Origin: SIG480 sp045537045
GTDB lineage: Bacteria > Bacillota > Clostridia > Oscillospirales > JAAYXM01
Direction: 5' to 3'
Assembly (NCBI GenBank): GCA_045537045.1
Contig: JAZSOS010000015.1
Span: forward strand, 1-17,258
Length of the DNA stretch: 17,258 nt
Part shown: in pieces, positions 7,012 through 13,989 of the stretch
Layout: each line of letters starts with the position of its first letter
Numbering within the stretch: position 1 is the stretch's first letter
The notes under the pieces: generated by a model
Told to the model about the DNA's origin: nothing
Seen by the model: the letters and a program-made list of their open reading frames with translations, nothing else
The model's database searches: none
Position numbers and translations under genes: made by a program

Positions 7012-7047
7012 ATGGGATGCGCCTATTTTGCGCATCCCATTGTGTTT
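7012..7047. terminator. Terminator between convergent GH95 and CofE-like genes
   Basis: ATGGGATGCGC (7012-7022) pairs perfectly with GCGCATCCCAT (7030-7040) around a 7-nt loop, followed by TGTGTTTTT. On the minus strand the same stem is followed by ATCTTTTTATG, so it can serve both genes. Confidence 0.88.
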
Positions 7048-7068
7048 TTGGTTATTTAATTATACTTT

Positions 7069-7767
7069 TTACTTTACCTCGCGGATAATACCCATCGGTG
7101 TCTGCTGCGCGCTCTGACCGAGCGGATTGTCGCGCAGAATCTTCGGAAGAAGCGTTCTGTCAACAGTATCATCCGATGCACCGAGGATTTTTCCCGTGAG
7201 GTCGTTTACGTCAACAACGGCAACACGGAAGCCGATACGGGCAGCAACATCGCGTGCAACCTTGTCCGGATCCTCCGGACCGAGAACAACGCATTTGTTG
7301 TAAGGCGGAAGGGTGTACGGCGTCGGGCCGTCGATAGACTCGGCACGATATCCCGCAACCTTATAAAACCATCCGCGCTTACCGAGAAGCTTTCCTATTG
7401 CTGAGCAAAATGCCGCACAGAGGAGACGGAAGGTTCCGCACTCACGAAGCGCCATTTCCATGGTTTCAGGAATGCCGAGGCCTATTCCGTAGGGTGACTT
7501 GTAAACAAACTTGCAAAGCAGCTTTGCAAGCGGGCGCGGATGAATTTCCGTAAGCGGAACGGCGCGTTTCTGTGAGCAGGCAACGCACTTTTCTGATATG
7601 AAAAGGATATCTCCCTCCTGCATATGCTCTGCGGCGTATTTTTCCGCAACATCCGCAATCTTATCGTTTTCAGTAACAACATGCGTCTTTATCGGCAGGC
7701 GCATATACTCCTTTCCGTCAACGGTTATGGTAGTATTCTTGCCTTCATTTGCACAAAGCTCTGACAT
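7069..7767 (-). CDS. CofE-like protein (coenzyme F420:L-glutamate ligase family)
   Basis: A 232-aa protein of the F420_ligase/CofE fold. Family blocks are clear: RLPIKTHVVT (23-32), GDILFISEK, the IHPRPLAKLL segment, YKSPYGIGLGIPETMEMAL, CSAIGKLLGKRGWFY, DGPTPYTLPPYN, VVLGPEDPDKVA, VVDVNDLTGKILG and near the end LRDNPLGQS followed by QTPMGIIR. True CofE adds gamma-linked glutamates to coenzyme F420 using GTP. Clostridia of this kind are not known to make F420 and no other F420 gene is in the window, so this is probably a paralogue with a different, unknown acceptor. AAAGGGG lies 7 nt before the ATG at 7767. It is a single-gene unit with its own promoter, divergent from secG and convergent with GH95. 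Confidence concerns the family, not the reaction. Confidence 0.82.
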   Translation of the reverse strand: MSELCANEGKNTTITVDGKEYMRLPIKTHVVTENDKIADVAEKYAAEHMQEGDILFISEKCVACSQKRAVPLTEIHPRPLAKLLCKFVYKSPYGIGLGIPETMEMALRECGTFRLLCAAFCSAIGKLLGKRGWFYKVAGYRAESIDGPTPYTLPPYNKCVVLGPEDPDKVARDVAARIGFRVAVVDVNDLTGKILGASDDTVDRTLLPKILRDNPLGQSAQQTPMGIIREVK

Positions 7768-7811
7768 TTTTATACCCCTTTTATGAGTAGATTTTTATTT
7801 TATATATATTT

Positions 7812-7840
7812 AGTATATCACAAAAGCGCACTGACGGCAA
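7812..7840 (-). promoter_or_regulatory. Probable promoter of the CofE-like gene
   Basis: On the minus strand TTGCCG (complement of 7835-7840) and TATACT (complement of 7812-7817) are 17 nt apart, about 45 nt before the start codon. Confidence 0.7.
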
Positions 7841-7912
7841 GTATAAAAATAGATGTGTTTTTTACTTTCTCATATTTCCGCAATAAAAATATAATTATTT
7901 TAGAAAAAAAGG

Positions 7913-7941
7913 TTGAAAAATTCTGTGATATGTGGTAGAAT
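7913..7941 (+). promoter_or_regulatory. Probable promoter of secG
   Basis: TTGAAA (7913-7918) and TAGAAT (7936-7941) are separated by 17 nt. The transcript would have a leader of about 60 nt before the secG Shine-Dalgarno at 7997-8002. Confidence 0.7.
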
Positions 7942-8009
7942 TTACTGTACTTATGACAAGCATTACCGTGCATTTATTTGCGCGGCAGATTATTTCGGAG
8001 GTGTTTATT

Positions 8010-8243
8010 TTGAAAATCGCTCTTACTATTGTTCAGCTTATTCTTGCAGTTGCTCTTGTCTGCATCGTTATGTTCCAGCAGGGTCGTACCCAGGGTCTCG
8101 GCGCTATCGCAGGTGCCGGCGATACTTTCCTTTCAAAGAACAAATCAAAGTCTCTCGATGCTACACTTGCAAAGCTGACAACGGTTATCGCGGCGTTGTT
8201 TATCATCCTCACGCTCGCGCTTAACCTCAGCATTATCGGCTAA
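8010..8243 (+). CDS. secG: Protein translocase subunit SecG
   Basis: A 77-aa inner-membrane protein, the small stimulating subunit of the SecYEG channel. Two hydrophobic helices (residues about 3-20 and 54-75) flank a conserved polar loop, FQQGRTQGLGAIAGAG then DTFLSKNKSKSLD, which is diagnostic of Firmicute SecG; KLTTVIAALF starts the second helix. The start is TTG at 8010, chosen because GGAGGT lies just upstream and the length then fits the family; in-frame codons further upstream have no ribosome site and would add a non-homologous N-terminus. It has its own promoter and is followed by a strong hairpin, then typA. SecG alone in front of unrelated housekeeping genes is common in Clostridia. 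Confidence 0.93.
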   Translation: MKIALTIVQLILAVALVCIVMFQQGRTQGLGAIAGAGDTFLSKNKSKSLDATLAKLTTVIAALFIILTLALNLSIIG

Positions 8244-8250
8244 CGCACTT

Positions 8251-8301
8251 AATACAATATCATGCGCAGAGCGGCTTTTGCTTCTGCGCTATTGTATTTT
8301 T
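8251..8301 (+). terminator. Hairpin terminator between secG and typA
   Basis: A two-part stem: AATACAATA (8251-8259) pairs with TATTGTATT (8290-8298) and GCGCAGA (8264-8270) with TCTGCGC (8283-8289), with a small TCAT bulge, ending in TTTTT. No convincing separate typA promoter is visible in the 30 nt that follow, so partial read-through from secG seems likely. Confidence 0.72.
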
Positions 8302-8331
8302 AACCCATTTTTTATCAAAGGAGTCTTTAAC

Positions 8332-10158
8332 TTGACAAATCCCAACATCAGAAACATTGCCATTATCGCCCACGTTGACCACGGCAAGACAACGCTTGTT
8401 GACGAAATGCTCAAACAGAGCGGAACCTTCCGCGAAAATCAGGTTGTTGCCGAACGCGTTATGGATTCTAACGACATTGAGCGTGAGCGCGGCATCACCA
8501 TTCTTGCAAAAAACACATCAATCCGCTATGGTGACGTGAAGATAAACATAATCGACACTCCCGGACACGCCGATTTCGGTGGCGAGGTTGTGCGAGTTCT
8601 CAAAATGGTTGACGGCGTTATTCTTCTCGTTGGCGCAGCAGAAGGTCCGATGCCGCAGACGCGTTTTGTTCTGCAGAAGGCGCTGTCTCTCGGTCACCGC
8701 GTTATCGTTGCAGTCAACAAAATCGACCGTCAGGATGCACGTCTTGACGAAATTGAGGACGAGGTGCTTGAGCTGTTTATGGATCTTGAAGCAAACGATG
8801 ACCAGCTTGACTCTCCGTTTCTTTTCTGCTCCGCACGTGCTGGCATTGCATCAAACGACCCGCTCACCGAAGGCACGGATTTACGCCCGCTGTTTGATAA
8901 AATCATTGAATACATTCCCGCGCCGAGCGCAAATTGTGACGAGCCGATGCGGCTTCTTGTTTCGTCCATCGACTATAATGACTATGTAGGGAGAATAGCT
9001 ATCGGTCGCGTTGAATCGGGCATAATCCGTCAGAACCAGGAGATAATCGTTTGCGATTACCACAACCAGCGTGAGCCGAAAAAGGCAAAAATTACCGCCA
9101 TGTACCAGTTTGAGGGGCTTGAACGCGTTCCCGTCACTGAGGCAACTGCGGGAAATATCATCTGCCTTTCGGGTATCGCTGAGATAACAATCGGAGACAC
9201 TATATGCAACACAGAAAACCCCGAGCCTCTTCCGTTTGTGAAGATTTCCGAACCTACGGTTGAAATGACGTTTTCCGTAAACGACTCTCCGTTTGCCGGT
9301 CGCGAGGGAAAATTCGTAACAACCCGCAATATCAAGGACCGTCTTGAGCGCGAGCTTTTAAAGGACGTTTCCCTACGCGTCACCCCTGCAGAAAACAGCT
9401 CCGATTCCTTTATCGTCTCGGGGCGCGGCGAAATGCATCTCTCCATTCTCATCGAAACAATGCGCCGTGAGGGGTACGAGTTTCAGGTAAGCACACCGCG
9501 CGTTCTCATGTGCGAAATTGACGGGGTTCTGTGCGAACCGATGGAAGAGGTTGTCGTTGACGTTCCCGGTGATTGCAGTGGTTCCGTTATCGAAAAACTC
9601 TGTTCGCGCAAGGGTGAGCTTCGCAAGATGTCACAGGTAGGTTCACGCACAAGGATTGAGTTTATCATTCCTGCGCGCGGTCTTTTCGGCTACAGAAATG
9701 AATTCCTTACAGATACAAAGGGAGAGGGCATTCTTAATTCCATCTTCCACGGCTATTCACCGTCAAAGGGCGATATCCCGCGCCGCGCAACCGGTTCGCT
9801 TATTGCATACGAAACCGGAGAGGCGGTCGGCTACGGCATATTCAACGTTCAGTATCGTGGTTCAATGTTCGTTTCTCCCGGAGATAACGTATACGCCGGT
9901 ATGATTGTCGGCGTTTCCAACAAAGCCGACGATATCGTCGTAAACGTATGTAAGAAAAAGCAGCTTACCAATATGCGCGCATCCGGAAGCGACGATGCGC
10001 TCCGCCTGGTTCCGCCGCGCCTCCTTAGTCTTGAGCAGATGCTTGAATTCCTTGCCGACGACGAGCTTCTGGAAGTAACGCCGGAATCCCTGCGTATGCG
10101 CAAGCGTCTTCTTGACCACGGCGCAAGAATGAAGCTCCTTAAAGGAAAACAACAATAA
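8332..10158 (+). CDS. typA: Ribosome-associated GTPase TypA/BipA
   Basis: A 608-aa translational GTPase of the EF-G family that binds the ribosome and helps 50S assembly, mainly under cold or stress. GTPase motifs: AHVDHGKT (13-20, P-loop), RGITI (53-57, switch I), DTPGHADF (75-82) and NKID (129-132). Then the beta-barrel domain (residues about 200-290), EF-G-like domains III and V, and the BipA-specific C-terminal domain including YRGSMFVSPGDNVYAG and the TNMRASGSD loop used to contact the ribosome. Length is normal for TypA (about 610). Start is TTG at 8332 with AAGGAG 8 nt upstream; an earlier in-frame TTG (8278) lies in the terminator loop and is discounted. It sits 24 nt upstream of pgeF on the same strand, likely one transcript. 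Confidence 0.95.
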   Translation: MTNPNIRNIAIIAHVDHGKTTLVDEMLKQSGTFRENQVVAERVMDSNDIERERGITILAKNTSIRYGDVKINIIDTPGHADFGGEVVRVLKMVDGVILLVGAAEGPMPQTRFVLQKALSLGHRVIVAVNKIDRQDARLDEIEDEVLELFMDLEANDDQLDSPFLFCSARAGIASNDPLTEGTDLRPLFDKIIEYIPAPSANCDEPMRLLVSSIDYNDYVGRIAIGRVESGIIRQNQEIIVCDYHNQREPKKAKITAMYQFEGLERVPVTEATAGNIICLSGIAEITIGDTICNTENPEPLPFVKISEPTVEMTFSVNDSPFAGREGKFVTTRNIKDRLERELLKDVSLRVTPAENSSDSFIVSGRGEMHLSILIETMRREGYEFQVSTPRVLMCEIDGVLCEPMEEVVVDVPGDCSGSVIEKLCSRKGELRKMSQVGSRTRIEFIIPARGLFGYRNEFLTDTKGEGILNSIFHGYSPSKGDIPRRATGSLIAYETGEAVGYGIFNVQYRGSMFVSPGDNVYAGMIVGVSNKADDIVVNVCKKKQLTNMRASGSDDALRLVPPRLLSLEQMLEFLADDELLEVTPESLRMRKRLLDHGARMKLLKGKQQ

Positions 10159-10182
10159 TAAACCAATTCGGAGGCAGAAAGC

Positions 10183-11010
10183 TTGAAACACGGATTTAAA
10201 ACCAACACCGCAAATGGTGTAACCTATCTTTCCGTCCCGGCTTTTGACGAAACCGGGCTTGCCGTAACCTGCTTTTCCACACGTCGCGGCGGTGTGTCTG
10301 CACCCCCGCTTGATGAGATGAACCTCGGCTTCGGTCGCGGGGATGAGAAAAGCAATGTTCTCCGCAATTATGAGATTTTAGGCAACGCCGCAGGCTTTGA
10401 TGCTTTGCGCACCGTTGCCTTTTCTCAGATTCACAGAGACGGCGTTTGCGTTGCTGATGACCGCGATGCGGGGGAGGCTTTTTCCTCCTGCAAACGGGAA
10501 TATGATGCTGTTATTACAAAAGAGCAAAATCTTCCAATTGCAACGTACCACGCAGATTGCGTTCCCATATTTTTGCTGGATACAAAATCGCGGGCTGTGG
10601 GCGTTGCCCACGCAGGCTGGCGCGGCACTGCAATGAAAACCCCTGCCGCGGCAATCCGCGAAATGCAAAAAAGCTTTGGCTCACGCCCGTGCGACATTCT
10701 CGCCGCTATCGGGCCGTCAATCGGTGCGTGTTGCTTTGAGACAGACCGCGATGTGCCAGATGCGATGCTTGCATCTTTTGGAGAAGATGCAAAAAAGCAT
10801 ATTGTTTCTCACCGCAACGGAAAATATCACGTTTCACTTCCCAACCTCAACGTATTAACGCTTCTCGCATCCGGCATACCGGATGAAAATATAACCGTTT
10901 CGGATGAATGCACCTGCTGCAAAAACAACTTATATTGGTCGCACCGTGCCACCGGCGGACTGCGAGGAGCAATGGCGGCAGTTATTATGCTGAAAGGAGA
11001 AAAACAATGA
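10183..11010 (+). CDS. pgeF: Peptidoglycan editing factor PgeF (YfiH/laccase-domain family)
   Basis: A 275-aa cytoplasmic enzyme of the multicopper-oxidase-like YfiH (DUF152) family. It carries the three zinc ligands in order: QIH (His84), ADC (Cys126) and HAGWRG (His143). Other family blocks are FSTRRGGVS (31-39), MNLGFGRGD (46-54), AAIGPSIGACCFE and the C-terminal CCKNNLYWSHRATGG. E. coli PgeF keeps L-serine from replacing L-alanine in the stem peptide of peptidoglycan precursors; relatives also act on purine nucleosides. The usual SYRRDG near the C-terminus is SHRATG here. Start is TTG at 10183 with GGAGG 8 nt before it; no ATG fits. Its TGA overlaps the next gene's ATG (ATGA at 11007-11010), so the two are translationally coupled. 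Confidence 0.92.
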   Translation: MKHGFKTNTANGVTYLSVPAFDETGLAVTCFSTRRGGVSAPPLDEMNLGFGRGDEKSNVLRNYEILGNAAGFDALRTVAFSQIHRDGVCVADDRDAGEAFSSCKREYDAVITKEQNLPIATYHADCVPIFLLDTKSRAVGVAHAGWRGTAMKTPAAAIREMQKSFGSRPCDILAAIGPSIGACCFETDRDVPDAMLASFGEDAKKHIVSHRNGKYHVSLPNLNVLTLLASGIPDENITVSDECTCCKNNLYWSHRATGGLRGAMAAVIMLKGEKQ

Positions 11011-12473
11011 AAAAACTACTTTGTTTTACGCTCTTTTTTGTTCTTCTTTTCTGTTCCTGCGGCGTCGCGGAAATTCCCGAAGCGGATATCACAGCAACAG
11101 CTTTACCTGAGGAAGAATATACTCCGGACACCTCGTCTTTCGGTGTCGCATTTGCTTCAAACGAAAGCGCAGACCCGTACACAACGCAAAGCAAACTCAA
11201 CTTCGAGCTTTGCGGCCTTATCTGCGAGCCACTTTTTGCAGTCTCGGAAAGCTTTGAGGTAACACCAGTACTCTGCTCCGATTACATATATTCTGACCGT
11301 GAGTATACCTTTAATATAAGAAGCGGCGTTACGTTTTCGGACGGAAGCGCGCTATCCCCATCCGATGTTGAATATTCTCTCCGCGCTGCAGCAGAGCAGG
11401 GTTCGTACTTTGCATCATCTCTCTCGGTTGTTGAAAGCATCCGTGCATCGGATTCAAAAGGATACGTGAAGGTTCGCCTTAAATATGACAATGCGCGCTT
11501 TCCCGCGCTTCTGGATATACCGATTATAAAATCAGGCACACGAAAAAACACCTTCCCCGTCGGCACGGGCATTTACGCGCCTAAGGACGACAGAACAGCA
11601 CTTATCTCACGCAACAACCATCACAGCGGCAAAAAACCGTATTATGAGGTAATTACGCTTCACGATGTTGCAAGCTCGGATGAGCTTGTGTTTGAGTTTG
11701 ACTCCCACAACATATCACTCCTCACCAGTGACCCGACCGGAACATCGCAGCTTGTTCCTTCAAGTCTGGCAGAGCGTGCAAACGTTCCGTCCACGCTTTT
11801 CCACTATGTCGGCTTCAACACAAGAAAGCAGCTTTTCTCTGATAAGAACAACCGCCGTGCAGTTGCACGGGCAATTGACCGCGACTCGGCGGCAAGCGGA
11901 GATTTTGCGCTGATGGGAAACGCCGCATCACTTCCCGTACATCCCGCAAGCATGCTTTATGACCACTCTGTGGCAGAGGCACTCTCCTATCAGCCGGACA
12001 CCCCGCTTCCGTTTAATGACGCTCTTACCATACTTGTAAACAGCGAAAACAGCGGAAAGGTTGCGGTTTGTAAGAGAATTGCCGAAACGCTTACTCGCCT
12101 CGGCGCTCCCACCACCGTCCGCGCACTTACTTTTAATGAATATACCCGCGCACTCTCTTCCGGTGATTTTGACCTTTATTATGCAGAGGTTGCGCTCGGT
12201 GCAGATTTCGATATCACCCGCCTTATCTCAGGCTCGCTGAACTTCGGTGGTTTTTACGACGCATCTCTCTCGGCAGGCGTTGCGGCATATCTTGCCGGTG
12301 ATGAGGGGCTGTCGCAGTTCTTTACCGCATTCTGCGACACCGTCCCGTTTGCCCCCGTGCTTTTTAAAGATACAGCAGTGTATACCGAAAAAAACTTTTT
12401 TGAAAAATTAAATCCTTCTTCGCAGAATATCTACTATAATTTCTGCAATTGGGAGATTAGGAGCAGCATATGA
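11007..12473 (+). CDS. Family-5 extracellular substrate-binding lipoprotein (orphan)
   Basis: A 488-aa protein with a lipoprotein signal: KK start, hydrophobic run FTLFFVLLF and a cysteine pair CSC near residues 16-18 as the lipidation site, then a low-complexity acidic linker. The mature part fits SBP_bac_5 (OppA/DppA-like): the early block SADPYTTQSKLNF and ICEPLF, FNIRSGVTFSDGSALSPSDVEYS, then FPVGTGIYAP and FHYVGFNTRK, and RAVARAIDR. These capture peptides, oligosaccharides or nickel for an ABC importer. ATG at 11007 was chosen for the AAAGGAG just upstream and the signal peptide; longer in-frame starts would lie within pgeF. It overlaps pgeF and malQ by 4 nt each. No permease or ATPase gene is nearby, so it must work with a distant transporter or as a sensor. 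The ligand is unknown; malQ hints at maltodextrin, but family 5 more often binds peptides. Confidence 0.85.
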   Translation: MKKLLCFTLFFVLLFCSCGVAEIPEADITATALPEEEYTPDTSSFGVAFASNESADPYTTQSKLNFELCGLICEPLFAVSESFEVTPVLCSDYIYSDREYTFNIRSGVTFSDGSALSPSDVEYSLRAAAEQGSYFASSLSVVESIRASDSKGYVKVRLKYDNARFPALLDIPIIKSGTRKNTFPVGTGIYAPKDDRTALISRNNHHSGKKPYYEVITLHDVASSDELVFEFDSHNISLLTSDPTGTSQLVPSSLAERANVPSTLFHYVGFNTRKQLFSDKNNRRAVARAIDRDSAASGDFALMGNAASLPVHPASMLYDHSVAEALSYQPDTPLPFNDALTILVNSENSGKVAVCKRIAETLTRLGAPTTVRALTFNEYTRALSSGDFDLYYAEVALGADFDITRLISGSLNFGGFYDASLSAGVAAYLAGDEGLSQFFTAFCDTVPFAPVLFKDTAVYTEKNFFEKLNPSSQNIYYNFCNWEIRSSI

Positions 12474-13936
12474 AAAGACAAAGTGGTGTGCTGATGCACA
12501 TTTCCTCTCTTAATGGGAAATACGGAATAGGAACACTTGGAAAAACAGCGTGGGAATTCGTTGCATTTCTTGCCCAGAGCGGTTTTTCGACGTGGCAGGT
12601 GCTTCCTGTAAATCCTCGTGGCCCCGGATTTTCTCCGTATAATTCCATATCCTCGTTTGCCGGAGATCCTCTTTTTATCGACCCCGAGGCGCTTTTTGAA
12701 GCAGGCCTTATAACACAGGATGAGCTAAAAAGTGCAGAGCATGAGAACCTCGAGCGCGTTGATTTTAAAATCATCATTCCGGAGCGTGCGCGCCTTTTAC
12801 GTCTTGCCTTTTCGCGTTTTAGTGATTATGACTCACTTGATGCCTTTTGCGAACGCGAAAGCCACTGGATAGGCGATTATGCCACATTTATGTCAATCCG
12901 CGAGGAGCTGGGCGGAATTGCATGGCAGCATTTTCCCGCATCGCTCCGCGACAAGTCCGGTCTTTCAGAATGGAGAGAAAAGCACCGCGAGGATGAAAAC
13001 TATTATAAATTTGAGCAGTTTATGTTCTTCTCCCAGTGGGAAAAGCTCCGCAGATTTGCAAATTCCAAGGGCATCTCACTTATCGGCGATGTTCCGATTT
13101 ACGTTTCGCTTGACTCCTGCGATGTCTGGTCAAGCCCGGGTATCTTTAACTTAAACGATGCGCTCATACCCTTTGATGTTTCCGGCTGTCCTCCCGATGC
13201 GTTTTCTGCAGATGGGCAGCTATGGGGGAATCCGACATACCGTTGGAACCGCCTTGCAGAAAATGGTTTTTCGTGGTGGATCGCCCGCCTTTCCCACTGT
13301 GCAAAGATGTTTGACACCGTGCGCCTTGACCATTTCCGCGCATTTGAAGCTTATTGGTCTGTTCCTTTTGGTGCACAAAACGCCGTTTGCGGGCATTGGG
13401 AAAAAGGCCCCGGCAAGCCGTTCTTTGATACGGTAAAGGCTGCGCTTCCCGACCTTTCTCTTATCGCGGAAGACCTTGGTTTTCTGACGGATGAAGTTTT
13501 CGCCCTGCGCGATGGATGCAACCTTCCCGGAATGAAGGTGCTGCAGTTTGCATTCGACAGTGATGAACATAACATATACCTTCCGCACAAATACCCGGAA
13601 AACTGCGTTGTGTATACCGGCACGCATGATAACGATACCCTCCGCGGTTTTCTTGAATCTGCACCCATGCATCTTCTCGACTTTGCGCGGCGGTATCTCT
13701 CCCCTGCTGACGGCGAAACTCTTTTTGATGCATTCTTGCGCGCGGCATGGGCATCGCGCGCAGACCTTGCCATTGCACCGATGCAGGATTTTCTGAATCT
13801 TCCCGCAACGGCACGAATGAACACGCCATCAACAGTCAACGACCGTAACTGGCGCTGGCGTATGCAGGAAGGCTCTCTTTCGGAAGCTCTTTCAGAAAAG
13901 CTTTATGCTCTTAACGAAAAGTACGCAAGAATATAA
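12470..13936 (+). CDS. malQ: 4-alpha-glucanotransferase (amylomaltase, GH77)
   Basis: A 488-aa cytoplasmic GH77 enzyme that transfers alpha-1,4-glucan segments between maltodextrins, releasing glucose, in glycogen or maltodextrin metabolism. The GH77 blocks are clear: RQSGVLMHISSL at the start, WQVLPVNPRGPGFSPYNS, GDVPIYVS, CPPDAFSADGQLWGNP, VRLDHFRAF (nucleophile Asp287), IAEDLG (acid/base Glu334) and THDNDT (Asp387), matching the spacing of T. aquaticus Asp293/Glu340/Asp395. The C-terminal APMQDFLNL and RMNTPSTVNDRNWRWRM are intact. Length is normal for the short bacterial type. ATG at 12470 overlaps the TGA of the lipoprotein gene and has AGGAG 6 nt upstream. Last gene of the pgeF-SBP-malQ unit, ended by the hairpin at 13951-13987. 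Confidence 0.95.
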   Translation: MKRQSGVLMHISSLNGKYGIGTLGKTAWEFVAFLAQSGFSTWQVLPVNPRGPGFSPYNSISSFAGDPLFIDPEALFEAGLITQDELKSAEHENLERVDFKIIIPERARLLRLAFSRFSDYDSLDAFCERESHWIGDYATFMSIREELGGIAWQHFPASLRDKSGLSEWREKHREDENYYKFEQFMFFSQWEKLRRFANSKGISLIGDVPIYVSLDSCDVWSSPGIFNLNDALIPFDVSGCPPDAFSADGQLWGNPTYRWNRLAENGFSWWIARLSHCAKMFDTVRLDHFRAFEAYWSVPFGAQNAVCGHWEKGPGKPFFDTVKAALPDLSLIAEDLGFLTDEVFALRDGCNLPGMKVLQFAFDSDEHNIYLPHKYPENCVVYTGTHDNDTLRGFLESAPMHLLDFARRYLSPADGETLFDAFLRAAWASRADLAIAPMQDFLNLPATARMNTPSTVNDRNWRWRMQEGSLSEALSEKLYALNEKYARI

Positions 13937-13950
13937 TCTCATTTTTTTGT

Positions 13951-13987
13951 CGCCTCCGTCATATTTATTATGACGGAGGTGTTTTTT
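13951..13987 (+). terminator. Terminator hairpin whose 3' arm contains the next gene's RBS
   Basis: CCTCCGTCATA (13953-13963) pairs perfectly with TATGACGGAGG (13969-13979) around a 5-nt loop; two more pairs (C-G, G-U) extend the base, then TTTTTT (13982-13987). The Shine-Dalgarno GGAGGT (13975-13980) of the gene starting GTG 13990 is inside the 3' arm. Confidence 0.82.
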
Positions 13988-13989
13988 CT

